Origin: an uncultured Lachnospiraceae bacterium
GTDB lineage: Bacteria > Bacillota > Clostridia > Lachnospirales > Lachnospiraceae
Assembly (NCBI GenBank): GCA_947652925.1
Contig: CANTEW010000020.1
Location: forward strand, 1 to 45,606
Length of the DNA stretch: 45,606 nt
Direction of reading: 5' to 3'
The translations under genes were made by a program, and so were the position numbers. The notes under the pieces are model-generated. The model was not told where the DNA came from and did no database searches. It was given only the letters and a program-made list of their open reading frames with translations. Shown here piece after piece: positions 14,773 to 24,082 of the stretch; position 1 is the first letter of the stretch; every line of letters begins with the position of its first letter.

Positions 14773-17700
14773 GTGTATCAGAAAGTGGATACAGCTTTGG
14801 ATTTTGTAGACAGAGAGAAAAATATCGAGAAGTTCTGGGAAGAGAGCCATATCTTTGAGAAGAGTATGGAACAGCGGGAGGGGAGTCCTCTGTATACGTT
14901 TTACGACGGACCGCCCACGGCCAACGGCAAGCCGCATATCGGGCATGTGCTGACCCGCGTGATCAAGGATATGATCCCCAGATACCGCACGATGAAAGGC
15001 TATATGGTCCCGCGGAAAGCCGGATGGGATACACATGGCCTCCCGGTGGAGCTGGAAGTGGAGCGCGCCCTGGGACTGGATGGGAAAGAGCAGATCGAGG
15101 AGTATGGTCTGGAGCCTTTTATCAAACACTGTAAGGAGAGCGTGTGGAAATACAAAGGCATGTGGGAGGATTTCTCCGGGACTGTAGGGTTCTGGGCAGA
15201 TATGGACGATCCCTATGTGACGTATCACGATGATTTTATCGAGTCCGAGTGGTGGGCGTTAAAACAGATCTGGGAAAAAGGCCTGCTCTATAAAGGCTAT
15301 AAGATCGTACCCTACTGTCCCCGCTGCGGGACGCCCCTGTCCAGCCACGAGGTGGCCCAGGGCTATAAAGATGTGAAAGAGCGTTCAGCGATCGTGCGGT
15401 TCCGTCTGAAAGATGAGGACGCATGTTTCCTGGCATGGACGACCACACCCTGGACGCTGCCTTCGAATGTGGGTCTCTGCGTAAATCCTGTGGAGTCCTA
15501 TGTGAAGGCGAGAGCTGCGGACGGTCATGTATATTATATGGCAGAGGCACTGCTGGATACAGTGCTGGGCAAGCTGGCGGAAGAAGGAAAGCCCGCCTAT
15601 GAGGTACTGGAGACTTACACAGGCAAAGATCTGGAATATAAAGAGTATGAACCGCTGTTCGACTTCGCAGACACGGAGAAGAAGGCTTTCTATGTGACGT
15701 GCGACTCTTACGTAACATTGACGGACGGTACGGGCGTCGTACACATCGCTCCGGCTTTTGGTGAGGACGATGCAAATGTGGGGCGCAAGTACGACCTGCC
15801 TTTCGTGCAGTTGGTGGACGAAGCCGGGAAGATGACCCAGGAGACGCCCTGGGCGGGCACGTTCTGCAAAGAAGCCGACCCGGCGATCCTGCAGGATCTG
15901 AAAAGCAGGGGCCTCCTCTTCGACGCGCCCAGATTCGAACACAGCTATCCCCACTGCTGGAGATGCGACACGCCTCTGATCTACTATGCACGTGAATCAT
16001 GGTTCATCAAGATGACGGCGGTGAAAGAGGATCTGATCCGCAATAACAACACGATCAACTGGATCCCGGAGAACATCGGAAAAGGACGCTTCGGCGACTG
16101 GCTGGAAAATGTGCAGGACTGGGGGATCAGCCGGAACCGTTATTGGGGGACCCCCTTAAATATCTGGGAATGCTCCTGCGGTCATATGCATGCGGTCGGG
16201 AGCATAGAAGAATTAAAGGCCATGTCGGATGACTGTCCGGATGAGATCGAGCTGCACAGGCCATATATCGACAAAGTGACGATCCGCTGTCCAAAATGCG
16301 GCGGCAAGATGCACAGGGTGCCGGAAGTGATCGACTGCTGGTTTGACTCAGGGGCGATGCCTTTCGCACAGCATCACTATCCCTTTGAAAATAAGGAGAT
16401 CTTCGAGCAGCAGTTCCCGGCGGACTTCATCTCAGAGGCGGTGGATCAGACGAGAGGGTGGTTCTATTCCCTGCTGGCCATCTCCACACTGATCTTCAAT
16501 AAAGCGCCCTACCGCAATGTGATCGTTCTGGGCCACGTGCAGGATGAGAATGGACAGAAGATGAGCAAATCCAAGGGGAATGCGGTGGATCCTTTCCAGG
16601 CTCTGGAAGAGTTCGGCGCAGACGCCGTCCGCTGGTATTTCTATGTGAACAGCGCGCCCTGGCTGCCCAACCGTTTCCACGGCAAAGCCGTCACAGAGGG
16701 ACAGCGCAAATTCATGGGGACACTGTGGAATACCTATGCGTTCTTTGTGTTATATGCAAATATCGACGGATTCGACGCGACAAAATATGATCTGGACCGG
16801 GACCGCCTCAATATCATGGACAGATGGCTCCTGTCCAAGCTGAACACATTGATCGCCGATGTGGACGATCACATGGAACATTACCGCATCCCGGAGAGCG
16901 CAAGGGCATTGCAGGCGTTTGTGGACGATATGAGCAACTGGTATGTAAGGCGCAGCAGAGAACGCTTCTGGGCCAAAGATATGCCCCAGGATAAGATCAA
17001 CGCGTATATGACACTGTACACGGCATTAGTAGAAGTGTGCAAAACGGCGGCGCCGATGATCCCCTTCATGACAGAGGAAATCTACCAGAACCTGGTGCGC
17101 AGCATTGATAAAGACGCACCGGAGAGCATCCATCTGTGCAGTTATCCCCAGGCGGATACCAGCATGGTGGATAAAGAGCTGGAAAAGAAGATGGATGAAC
17201 TCCTGCAGATCGTGGTGCTGGGCAGGGCCTGCCGCAATAGTTCCAACAGGAAGAACAGGCAGCCTCTCGCGGAGATGTTCGTGCGGGCGCCGGAGGCCCT
17301 GGATGGTATCTATGCAGAGATCATCGCCGAGGAGTTGAATGTGAAGAAGGTGACTTTTACCGATGATGTCTCCGGCTTTATCTCCTACAGTTTCAAACCC
17401 CAGCTCAAGACGGTAGGGCCGAGATACGGAAAACTGCTGAACAAGATCCGTGGATATCTGTCATCCCTGGATGGGACGAAAGCCATGGAAGAACTGAAGT
17501 CTCAGGGAAGCCTCCAGTTTGAGGTGGATGGGCAGCCAGTCTCCTTGGCAGAAGAGGACCTGCTGATCGAGACAGCCCAGATGGAGAGATACAGTTCGGA
17601 TTCTTACGGGGATGTGACGGTGGTGCTGGATGTGGGACTGACAGACGAGCTGATCGAGGAGGGATTCATCCGGGAGATCATCAGCAAAGTCCAGACCATG

Positions 17701-17913
17701 CGGAAAGAAGCGGGATTTGAAGTAACAGATAAGATCCGTGTCTCCGCAGCGGGGAATGAACGGATCGTACGCCTTATGAAAGACCATGGAGATGAGATCT
17801 GCCCGGAGATCCTGGCAGAGAGCATGTTATTGGAGCAGACGGCCGGATATGAGAAAGAATGGAACATCAACTCTGAGAAAGTAACTTTAGGTGTGGAAAA
17901 GATCGTCAAATAA
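14773..17913 (+). CDS. ileS: Isoleucyl-tRNA synthetase
   Basis: The enzyme has 1046 residues from GTG 14773. The open frame extends 37 codons further, but AGGAGG sits 8 nt before this GTG and the upstream residues look non-coding. The class I motif is PHIGHV near residue 55 and the KMSKS loop is KMSKSKGN near 595. The CP1 editing domain shows TTPWTLPSN and GTGVVHIAPAFGEDD. Several CxxC pairs (CPRCG, CWRCD, CPKCGG) may bind zinc. The length and 3' anticodon region fit the longer IleRS type also found in eukaryotes and many Clostridia, often tolerant to mupirocin. It charges tRNA-Ile in the cytosol. glgP follows 17 bp later. Confidence 0.97.
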   Translation: MYQKVDTALDFVDREKNIEKFWEESHIFEKSMEQREGSPLYTFYDGPPTANGKPHIGHVLTRVIKDMIPRYRTMKGYMVPRKAGWDTHGLPVELEVERALGLDGKEQIEEYGLEPFIKHCKESVWKYKGMWEDFSGTVGFWADMDDPYVTYHDDFIESEWWALKQIWEKGLLYKGYKIVPYCPRCGTPLSSHEVAQGYKDVKERSAIVRFRLKDEDACFLAWTTTPWTLPSNVGLCVNPVESYVKARAADGHVYYMAEALLDTVLGKLAEEGKPAYEVLETYTGKDLEYKEYEPLFDFADTEKKAFYVTCDSYVTLTDGTGVVHIAPAFGEDDANVGRKYDLPFVQLVDEAGKMTQETPWAGTFCKEADPAILQDLKSRGLLFDAPRFEHSYPHCWRCDTPLIYYARESWFIKMTAVKEDLIRNNNTINWIPENIGKGRFGDWLENVQDWGISRNRYWGTPLNIWECSCGHMHAVGSIEELKAMSDDCPDEIELHRPYIDKVTIRCPKCGGKMHRVPEVIDCWFDSGAMPFAQHHYPFENKEIFEQQFPADFISEAVDQTRGWFYSLLAISTLIFNKAPYRNVIVLGHVQDENGQKMSKSKGNAVDPFQALEEFGADAVRWYFYVNSAPWLPNRFHGKAVTEGQRKFMGTLWNTYAFFVLYANIDGFDATKYDLDRDRLNIMDRWLLSKLNTLIADVDDHMEHYRIPESARALQAFVDDMSNWYVRRSRERFWAKDMPQDKINAYMTLYTALVEVCKTAAPMIPFMTEEIYQNLVRSIDKDAPESIHLCSYPQADTSMVDKELEKKMDELLQIVVLGRACRNSSNRKNRQPLAEMFVRAPEALDGIYAEIIAEELNVKKVTFTDDVSGFISYSFKPQLKTVGPRYGKLLNKIRGYLSSLDGTKAMEELKSQGSLQFEVDGQPVSLAEEDLLIETAQMERYSSDSYGDVTVVLDVGLTDELIEEGFIREIISKVQTMRKEAGFEVTDKIRVSAAGNERIVRLMKDHGDEICPEILAESMLLEQTAGYEKEWNINSEKVTLGVEKIVK

Positions 17914-17930
17914 ATGCGCAGGAGGTTTGA

Positions 17931-20387
17931 ATGGTTAGCGAAAGATTCAACAAAGAAGTATTCAAAAAAGAGATCCGGGAAAATGTAAAGAGTCTATATA
18001 GGAAGACGCTGGAGGAGGCCACTCCCCAGCAAGTCTTCCAGGCGGTGTCCTATGCGGTGGAAGACGTGATCATGGACAACTGGATCAAGACACAGGAAGC
18101 GTATAACAAGCAAGATCCGAAGATCGTCTACTATATGTCCATGGAATTTCTCATGGGCCGTGCCCTGGGCAACAACCTTCTGAACCTGATGGGTATGAAG
18201 GATGTGAGAGAGGCGCTGGAAGAACTGGGGTTCGATCTGAATGTGATCGAAGATCAGGAGCCGGATCCCGCGCTGGGCAACGGCGGTCTGGGGCGTCTTG
18301 CCGCTTGTTTCCTGGATTCCCTGGCCACTTTGGGCTACTGCGCTTATGGCTGCGGGATCCGCTACCGCTATGGGATGTTCAAGCAGGCGATCAAAGACGG
18401 CTATCAGATAGAAGAGCCGGATAACTGGCTCAAAGACGGCTATCCTTTTGAATTGCGCCGTCCGGAATATGCATTGGAAGTACGCTTCGGCGGGCATGTG
18501 CGTGTAGAATACGATGAAAAGACCAAGAGTCAGAAATTTATCCAGGAGGGATATCAGTCTGTGCAGGCGATCCCTTATGATATGCCGATCGTGGGTTACA
18601 ACAACGGCATCGTCAATACCCTCCGTATCTGGGACGCCCAGCCGATCGTGGATTTCCAGCTGGAATCCTTTGACAAAGGGGATTACAGAAAAGCAGTAGA
18701 GCAGGAGAACCTTGCCCGCAACATCGTGGAAGTACTCTATCCCAATGACAACCACTATGCAGGTAAAGAGCTGCGCCTGAAACAACAGTACTTCTTTATC
18801 TCGGCCAGTGTGCAGGCGGCGATCACAAAATATAAGAAAAACCATCCGGATATCCGTAGATTTTACGAAAAAGTCACGTTCCAGATGAACGATACACATC
18901 CCACAGTGGCTGTGGCAGAGTTGATGCGTATCCTGGTGGACGAAGAGGGGCTGGAATGGGATGAAGCATGGGAAGTCACCACGAAGACCTGCGCATACAC
19001 CAACCATACCATTATGTCTGAAGCTCTGGAGAAATGGCCCATCGAGCTGTTCTCAAGGCTGCTGCCCAGGATCTACCAGATCATCGAGGAGATCAACCGC
19101 CGTTTCATCATCGAGATCGAGAAGAAGTATCCCGGGAACCATGAGAAGGTACGGAAGATGGCCATCATCTACGACGGCCAGGTCAAGATGGCGCATCTGG
19201 CGATCGCGGCGGGCTATTCCGTCAACGGTGTGGCAAGGCTGCACACAGAGATCCTCATGAAACAGGAGCTGAAGGATTTCTATGAGATGATGCCGGAGAA
19301 ATTCAATAACAAGACGAACGGTATCACACAGAGGCGTTTCCTGCTCCACGGCAATCCTCTTCTGGCAGACTGGGTGACCAGCCATATCGGCGACGAGTGG
19401 ATCACAGACCTGAGCCAGATCAGCAAGCTGAAGATCTACGCCGACGATGAGAAAGCCCAGCAGGAATTTTTGAACATCAAATACAAGAACAAAGTACGCC
19501 TGGCAAAATATATCAAAGAACACAACGGCGTGGAAGTGGATCCCCGCTCAATCTTCGACGTACAGGTAAAGAGGCTCCATGAATATAAACGCCAGCTGCT
19601 GAACATCCTCCATGTGATGTACCTCTATAACCAGCTGAAAGAGCATCCGGAGATGGAATTCTATCCCAGGACATTTATCTTTGGGGCAAAGGCTTCCGCC
19701 GCTTACCACAGGGCGAAACTGATCATCAAACTGATCAACTCTGTGGCTGACGTGGTCAATAACGACGCCTCCATCAAGGGCAAGATCAAAGTGGTGTTCA
19801 TCGAGAATTACCGTGTGTCCAACGCAGAGATGATCTTCGCGGCGGCGGATGTTTCTGAGCAGATCTCAACAGCCAGCAAAGAGGCGTCCGGCACAGGCAA
19901 TATGAAATTTATGCTAAACGGCGCCCTGACTTTGGGTACCATGGACGGGGCGAATGTGGAGATCGTGGAAGAAGTGGGTGAAGAGAATGCATTTATCTTC
20001 GGGCTGTCCTCGGATGAAGTCATCAACTATGAAAACCATGGCGGCTACGACCCCATGCGCTACTTTAATTCAGACAACGATATCCGCAAAGTACTGATGC
20101 AGCTCATCAACGGTGAGGTGGCGCCCAACGATCCGGAGATGTTCAGGGAGATCTACGAGTCTCTGCTGCACACGACCAAATATAACAAGGCTGATATGTA
20201 TTTTATCCTGGCAGATTTCAAATCTTATGCAGAAGCCCAGAAACGGGTGGAAAAAGCGTATAGAGATGAAAAGGGATGGGCGCGCAGCGCGATACTCAAT
20301 ACGGCCAGCAGCGGCAAGTTCACATCCGACCGTACGATCCAGGAATACGTGGATCAGATCTGGCATCTGGATAAAGTGGTATTATAA
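17931..20387 (+). CDS. glgP: Glycogen/starch phosphorylase
   Basis: This 818-residue enzyme matches the family length (about 800-840). Visible motifs are the N-terminal EDQEPDPALGNGGLGRLAAC loop, KRLHEYKRQLLN, and the PLP-binding Lys in EASGTGNMKFMLNG near residue 660. It removes glucose from glycogen or maltodextrin as glucose-1-phosphate using inorganic phosphate. AGGAGGT lies 5-6 nt upstream and the gap from ileS is 17 bp, so both may share a transcript, although no functional link is evident. A terminator follows. Confidence 0.96.
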   Translation: MVSERFNKEVFKKEIRENVKSLYRKTLEEATPQQVFQAVSYAVEDVIMDNWIKTQEAYNKQDPKIVYYMSMEFLMGRALGNNLLNLMGMKDVREALEELGFDLNVIEDQEPDPALGNGGLGRLAACFLDSLATLGYCAYGCGIRYRYGMFKQAIKDGYQIEEPDNWLKDGYPFELRRPEYALEVRFGGHVRVEYDEKTKSQKFIQEGYQSVQAIPYDMPIVGYNNGIVNTLRIWDAQPIVDFQLESFDKGDYRKAVEQENLARNIVEVLYPNDNHYAGKELRLKQQYFFISASVQAAITKYKKNHPDIRRFYEKVTFQMNDTHPTVAVAELMRILVDEEGLEWDEAWEVTTKTCAYTNHTIMSEALEKWPIELFSRLLPRIYQIIEEINRRFIIEIEKKYPGNHEKVRKMAIIYDGQVKMAHLAIAAGYSVNGVARLHTEILMKQELKDFYEMMPEKFNNKTNGITQRRFLLHGNPLLADWVTSHIGDEWITDLSQISKLKIYADDEKAQQEFLNIKYKNKVRLAKYIKEHNGVEVDPRSIFDVQVKRLHEYKRQLLNILHVMYLYNQLKEHPEMEFYPRTFIFGAKASAAYHRAKLIIKLINSVADVVNNDASIKGKIKVVFIENYRVSNAEMIFAAADVSEQISTASKEASGTGNMKFMLNGALTLGTMDGANVEIVEEVGEENAFIFGLSSDEVINYENHGGYDPMRYFNSDNDIRKVLMQLINGEVAPNDPEMFREIYESLLHTTKYNKADMYFILADFKSYAEAQKRVEKAYRDEKGWARSAILNTASSGKFTSDRTIQEYVDQIWHLDKVVL

Positions 20388-20397
20388 AAAAATAGGG

Positions 20398-20443
20398 AAG
20401 ATCCGTTTTCGATGGCTGTCGGCCGGCGGGGGCGGGTCTTTTT
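20398..20443 (+). terminator. Intrinsic terminator after glgP
   Basis: AAGATCCG (20398-20405) pairs with CGGGTCTT (20433-20440) in an 8-bp stem, with a GC-rich inner part and a following T-run. It lies 10 bp after the glgP stop. Confidence 0.75.
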
Positions 20444-20544
20444 GCTGATGGCACCATCGTGTATGGAAAAGACTATCTTTGTCCCGATCGAGACAGATCT
20501 TCATTAATTTTATAGAAAATTTAGAGATGGGAGCCTTTTTTCTA

Positions 20545-20591
20545 TGCTATAATGTCTATATTGTCAAACGTAAAAAAGTGTGGGAGCGGGG
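20545..20591 (+). promoter_or_regulatory. Promoter of the kinase-regulator operon
   Basis: An extended -10 (TGC then TATAAT at 20548-20553) stands 38 bp before the kinase start. No convincing -35 is present. GGGAG at 20582-20586 is the ribosome site. Confidence 0.55.
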
Positions 20592-21746
20592 ATGTTAATG
20601 AAACTGCAGAACAGGATCATCATAGGTTTTCTCATGGTCGTACTGGTACCAGTACTTTTATTGATGGCGACTTTATACGGATTTGGGCAGATCCAGGCGG
20701 GCCATGGAGGAGATGCGCAGATGCCGGAGTCTTCTTATGATATCTCCATAGAGGGATCCAACGAGAGTACAGCCAGGGTCCGGCTGATGACGAAAGATGT
20801 ATTGTTCGTGGTCCTGGTGATCATGATCTTTACCAGTCTTACAGTAGGTTCCTGGATCTATCGGAGCGTGGCGGCGCCCCTGGTGAAATTAAAGCGGGCG
20901 ACAAATAACATCAAGGAAGGCAATCTGGACTTTATCATGGAAGTGGATGGGGATGATGAGTTCGCTGAGCTCTGCCGGGATTTTGAAGAGATGCGCAAGC
21001 GGCTGAAAGAGTCCACGGAAGAGAAGATCGTCCTTGACAAAGAGAATAAAGAACTCATCAGTAATATATCCCATGATCTGAAGACGCCGATCACAGCTGT
21101 GAAAGGCTATGTGGAGGGGATCATGGACGGGGTGGCGGATACGCCGGAGAAGATGGACCGCTATATCCGCACGATCTATAATAAGACCACAGAGATGGAT
21201 CATCTGATCAATGAACTGACATTCTATTCTAAGATAGACACCAACCGTATCCCCTATACATTCAGCAAGATCCGCGTAAATGATTATTTCGACGACTGTG
21301 TGGAGGAATTGGGGCTTGAATTGGAAGTGAAAGGGATCGAACTGGTCTACGCCAATTATGTGGACGAGGACGTGGTCATCATAGCGGATGGAGAGCAATT
21401 GGGGCGGGTGGTGAATAACATCATCAGCAATTCCACAAAATATATGAATAAAAGCCACGGGATCATCCAGCTCCGTGTAAAGGATGTGGGGGATTTTATC
21501 CAGGTGGAGATTGAGGACAATGGCAAAGGCATCGCCGCAAAAGATCTGGCGTATATCTTTGACCGTTTCTATCGGACGGATGTGTCCCGGAATTCGTCAA
21601 AGGGCGGGAGCGGGATCGGATTGTCCATCGTGAAGAAGATCATGGAAGACCATGGGGGAAAGGTGTGGGCCACCAGCAGGGAAGGCATTGGCACCATCAT
21701 GTACTTTGTACTTAGAAAATACCAGGAGGTACCGGCAGATGAGTAA
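20592..21746 (+). CDS. Two-TM sensor histidine kinase
   Basis: The kinase has 384 residues from ATG 20592; an ATG two codons later is also possible. It has a TM segment at about 11-32, a short ectodomain (about 35 residues, acidic), a TM at about 68-90, a HAMP domain, a HisKA box NISHDLKTPITAVKGY near 160, N box (VVNNIISNSTKYM), G1 (DNGKGI), F box (YIFDRFYRTD) and G2 (GSGIGLSIVKKI). It resembles VanS/PhoR-type kinases such as the CssS/YkoH group. The regulator gene overlaps its end by 8 bp. With so small a sensor domain the stimulus is probably membrane-borne. Confidence 0.9.
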   Translation: MLMKLQNRIIIGFLMVVLVPVLLLMATLYGFGQIQAGHGGDAQMPESSYDISIEGSNESTARVRLMTKDVLFVVLVIMIFTSLTVGSWIYRSVAAPLVKLKRATNNIKEGNLDFIMEVDGDDEFAELCRDFEEMRKRLKESTEEKIVLDKENKELISNISHDLKTPITAVKGYVEGIMDGVADTPEKMDRYIRTIYNKTTEMDHLINELTFYSKIDTNRIPYTFSKIRVNDYFDDCVEELGLELEVKGIELVYANYVDEDVVIIADGEQLGRVVNNIISNSTKYMNKSHGIIQLRVKDVGDFIQVEIEDNGKGIAAKDLAYIFDRFYRTDVSRNSSKGGSGIGLSIVKKIMEDHGGKVWATSREGIGTIMYFVLRKYQEVPADE

Positions 21747-22428
21747 GATTTTGATCGTGGAAGATGAAGAGGCTATTGCGGATCTGGAGAAAGATTATCT
21801 GGAGCTGAGCGGGTTCGATGTGGAGATCGCCAACCGGGGGGATGTGGGGCTGCAGATGGCGCTGGAGAGAGATTTTGACCTGGTCATATTGGATCTGATG
21901 CTGCCGGAAGTGGACGGCTTTGAGATCTGCAAGCAGGTCAGGGATTCCAAGAATACCCCTATCATCATGGTGTCAGCCAAGAAAGACGATATCGATAAGA
22001 TACGGGGCCTGGGCCTGGGGGCCGACGATTATATGACAAAACCCTTTAGCCCCAGCGAACTGGTGGCTCGAGTGAAAGCCCATCTGGAGCGCTATAACCG
22101 GCTGATCCGCAGCGGGGTCCCCCAGAATGATATCGTAGAGATACGGGGCATCAAGATCGATAAGACCGCCCGGCGCGTGTGGGTGAATGGGGAAGAGACG
22201 AATTTTACCACGAAAGAATTTGACCTGCTCACATTCCTGGCGCAGAATCCCAACCGCGTATTCACGAAAGAAGAGCTGTTCCGGGAGATATGGGATATGG
22301 AATCAGTGGGAGATATCGCCACGGTGACCGTGCATATCAAGAAGATCCGGGAGAAGATAGAGTTCAATACGGCCAAACCCCAGTATATCGAGACTATATG
22401 GGGCGTCGGGTACAGGTTCAAGGTGTGA
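21739..22428 (+). CDS. OmpR/PhoB-family response regulator
   Basis: The protein has 229 residues from ATG 21739. An upstream in-frame extension to 21652 is rejected because AGGAGGT lies 9-10 nt before this ATG and the receiver domain begins immediately (ILIVEDEEAIAD). Phospho-acceptor Asp in LVILDLMLPEVDGF is near residue 52, with Lys in YMTKPF. The winged helix includes FTTKEFDLLTFLAQNPNRVF and TVHIKKIREKIE. It is coupled to the upstream kinase. Its targets are unknown, although the four genes behind it may be part of the same transcript. Confidence 0.93.
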   Translation: MSKILIVEDEEAIADLEKDYLELSGFDVEIANRGDVGLQMALERDFDLVILDLMLPEVDGFEICKQVRDSKNTPIIMVSAKKDDIDKIRGLGLGADDYMTKPFSPSELVARVKAHLERYNRLIRSGVPQNDIVEIRGIKIDKTARRVWVNGEETNFTTKEFDLLTFLAQNPNRVFTKEELFREIWDMESVGDIATVTVHIKKIREKIEFNTAKPQYIETIWGVGYRFKV

Positions 22429-22432
22429 AGAT

Positions 22433-22906
22433 ATGGATAGAGTGAAGAGAGTCCAGGATTCAGAGACAGAGCAGGTATATATCATACGTTCCAGACATAC
22501 GAATCCCCAGGGCAGGCTCTTCGGCGGCTGTCTGATGCAGTGGATCGATGAGATGGCCGGGATCGTCAGCAGGAGGCATTCAGGCGGACTGGTCACGACG
22601 GCTACGATCGACAGTCTGGATTTCCAGGAAGGTGCTTATCAGAATGACATGATCGTACTTGTGGGAAGGCTGACTTATGTGGGACGCACGTCCATGGAAG
22701 TCCGTGTGGATACGTATATAGAAGACCTTAAGGGGAGACGCAGGAGCATCAACAAGGCCTATATCGTCATGGTGGCGGTGGATGGAGACGGGCATCCGGT
22801 GGAGGTGCCGGGACTGGAGATAAGATCAGAGGCAGAGAAAATGGAATGGTGCGGCGGAGAAAAGCGTTATCAGCTAAGGAAACAGAGGCGGATCGAAGGG
22901 TTTTGA
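22433..22906 (+). CDS. Acyl-CoA thioesterase, hotdog fold (YciA-like)
   Basis: The protein has 157 residues. The hotdog core shows HTNPQGRLFGGCLMQWIDEM, with the Asp/Glu of the active helix, then a YVGRTSMEVRVDTYIED strand pair. The N-G-R-L-F-GG arrangement matches YciA/BFIT-type enzymes that hydrolyse acyl-CoA in the cytosol. It starts 4 bp after the regulator stop, with a weak ribosome site. Chain-length preference cannot be judged. Confidence 0.85.
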   Translation: MDRVKRVQDSETEQVYIIRSRHTNPQGRLFGGCLMQWIDEMAGIVSRRHSGGLVTTATIDSLDFQEGAYQNDMIVLVGRLTYVGRTSMEVRVDTYIEDLKGRRRSINKAYIVMVAVDGDGHPVEVPGLEIRSEAEKMEWCGGEKRYQLRKQRRIEGF

Positions 22907-22923
22907 GGTCAAGAGGAGGACAT

Positions 22924-23538
22924 ATGGCAAAAAAAGTATACGCAGTCAGGAACGGAAAGACTCCGGGGATCTATCAGACATGGGCACAGTGCAAGGAGCA
23001 GGTCCACGGATTTCCTGGCGCTGTGTTCAAGAGCTTCCCCACGCTTGCGCAGGCAGAGGCATATATGGGACTGCCGGGGGCGGCAGGAGAGGAAAAGAGT
23101 GGGGATGGGGAGCCAGACGGGAGCCAGACGGAAGCGGTCGCTTATGTGGACGGCAGTTATCAGGCGGACAGGAAACAGTTTTCCTGTGGTGTGGTGGTCT
23201 TTCATGATGGGAAGGAAGAGCATTTCTCTGAGTTATATGATGACCCGGAACTGGCGCAGATGCGCAACGTAGCCGGGGAGATCAAAGGTTCCCAGAAAGC
23301 TATCCAGTATTGTCTGGACCACCAGATCAAAAGTGTGACGATCTTTCATGATTATGAAGGGATCGCCAAATGGTGTACCGGAGAATGGCAGACAAAAAAA
23401 GAGGGGACAAGAGCGTATAAGGCTTTCTATGAACAAGCTAAGAAAGAGTTGGATATCCGTTTTGTAAAAGTCAAGGGTCATTCCGGGGATAAATATAACG
23501 ACCTGGCCGATCAGCTGGCGAAGGAGGCATTTGGATAG
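22924..23538 (+). CDS. rnhA: Ribonuclease H with N-terminal hybrid-binding domain
   Basis: The protein has 204 residues from ATG 22924 (AAGAGGAGG upstream). The first 45 residues (KVYAVRNGKTPGIYQTWAQC and FKSFPTLAQAEAYMG) form the HBD/caulimovirus-VI domain that grips RNA-DNA hybrids. A short acidic linker leads to the RNase HI domain with active-site acids in YVDGSYQ, AGEIKGS, FHDYEGI and the final DLADQLAKEA. It degrades RNA in hybrids, for example R-loops and primers. A 17-bp gap to the thioesterase suggests one operon. Confidence 0.92.
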   Translation: MAKKVYAVRNGKTPGIYQTWAQCKEQVHGFPGAVFKSFPTLAQAEAYMGLPGAAGEEKSGDGEPDGSQTEAVAYVDGSYQADRKQFSCGVVVFHDGKEEHFSELYDDPELAQMRNVAGEIKGSQKAIQYCLDHQIKSVTIFHDYEGIAKWCTGEWQTKKEGTRAYKAFYEQAKKELDIRFVKVKGHSGDKYNDLADQLAKEAFG

Positions 23539-23539
23539 G

Positions 23540-24052
23540 ATGATCTGTAAGATAAGAAAATGGGAGCTGTCAGACGCGGCAGATCTGGCCGCAGCTCTCT
23601 CCAATAAAAAAATACAGGAAAATCTGAGGGATGGACTGCCGTATCCATACACTGAACAGGATGGGATGGACTATATCTCCGCAATGCTCGGCGCGGATGG
23701 GGACGGGACATTTGCTTTTGCCGTCACAGTGGATGGAAAAGTGGCGGGAAGTATCGGTGTCTTCCGTCAGGGGAATATACATAGACAGACGGCAGAACTG
23801 GGGTATCATATCGCTGAAAGGTATTGGGGGAAAGGGATCATGACGGAGGCTGTAAAACAGATCTGCAGATATGTTTTTGAAAAAAGTGATATCATACGTA
23901 TCTATGCAGAGCCTTTTGCCCACAATGCAGCATCCTGCCGCGTGCTTGAAAAGGCTGGATTCCAATATGAAGGCACGTTGAGAGACAACGCTGTAAAAAA
24001 TGGTAAAGTCATAGACATGAAGATGTATGCATTATTGAAGACAGAGAGGTAG
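23540..24052 (+). CDS. GNAT N-acetyltransferase (RimJ/RimL-like)
   Basis: The protein has 170 residues from ATG 23540; a TTG at 23531 just after AAGGAGG is an alternative start. The acetyl-CoA loop is HIAERYWGKGIMTEA near residue 95. The later NAASCRVLEKAGFQYEGTLR block is typical of the RimJ/RimL group that acetylates ribosomal-protein or other amino groups. The substrate is unknown. It follows rnhA without a gap. Confidence 0.88.
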   Translation: MICKIRKWELSDAADLAAALSNKKIQENLRDGLPYPYTEQDGMDYISAMLGADGDGTFAFAVTVDGKVAGSIGVFRQGNIHRQTAELGYHIAERYWGKGIMTEAVKQICRYVFEKSDIIRIYAEPFAHNAASCRVLEKAGFQYEGTLRDNAVKNGKVIDMKMYALLKTER

Positions 24053-24082
24053 ATCTTTGCGGTGCAGTTAAAGGGGGCAGTC

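Noticed and set aside
15236-16000. Leftward frames inside ileS
   Set aside because: They are compositional shadows. ileS is unequivocal on the other strand.
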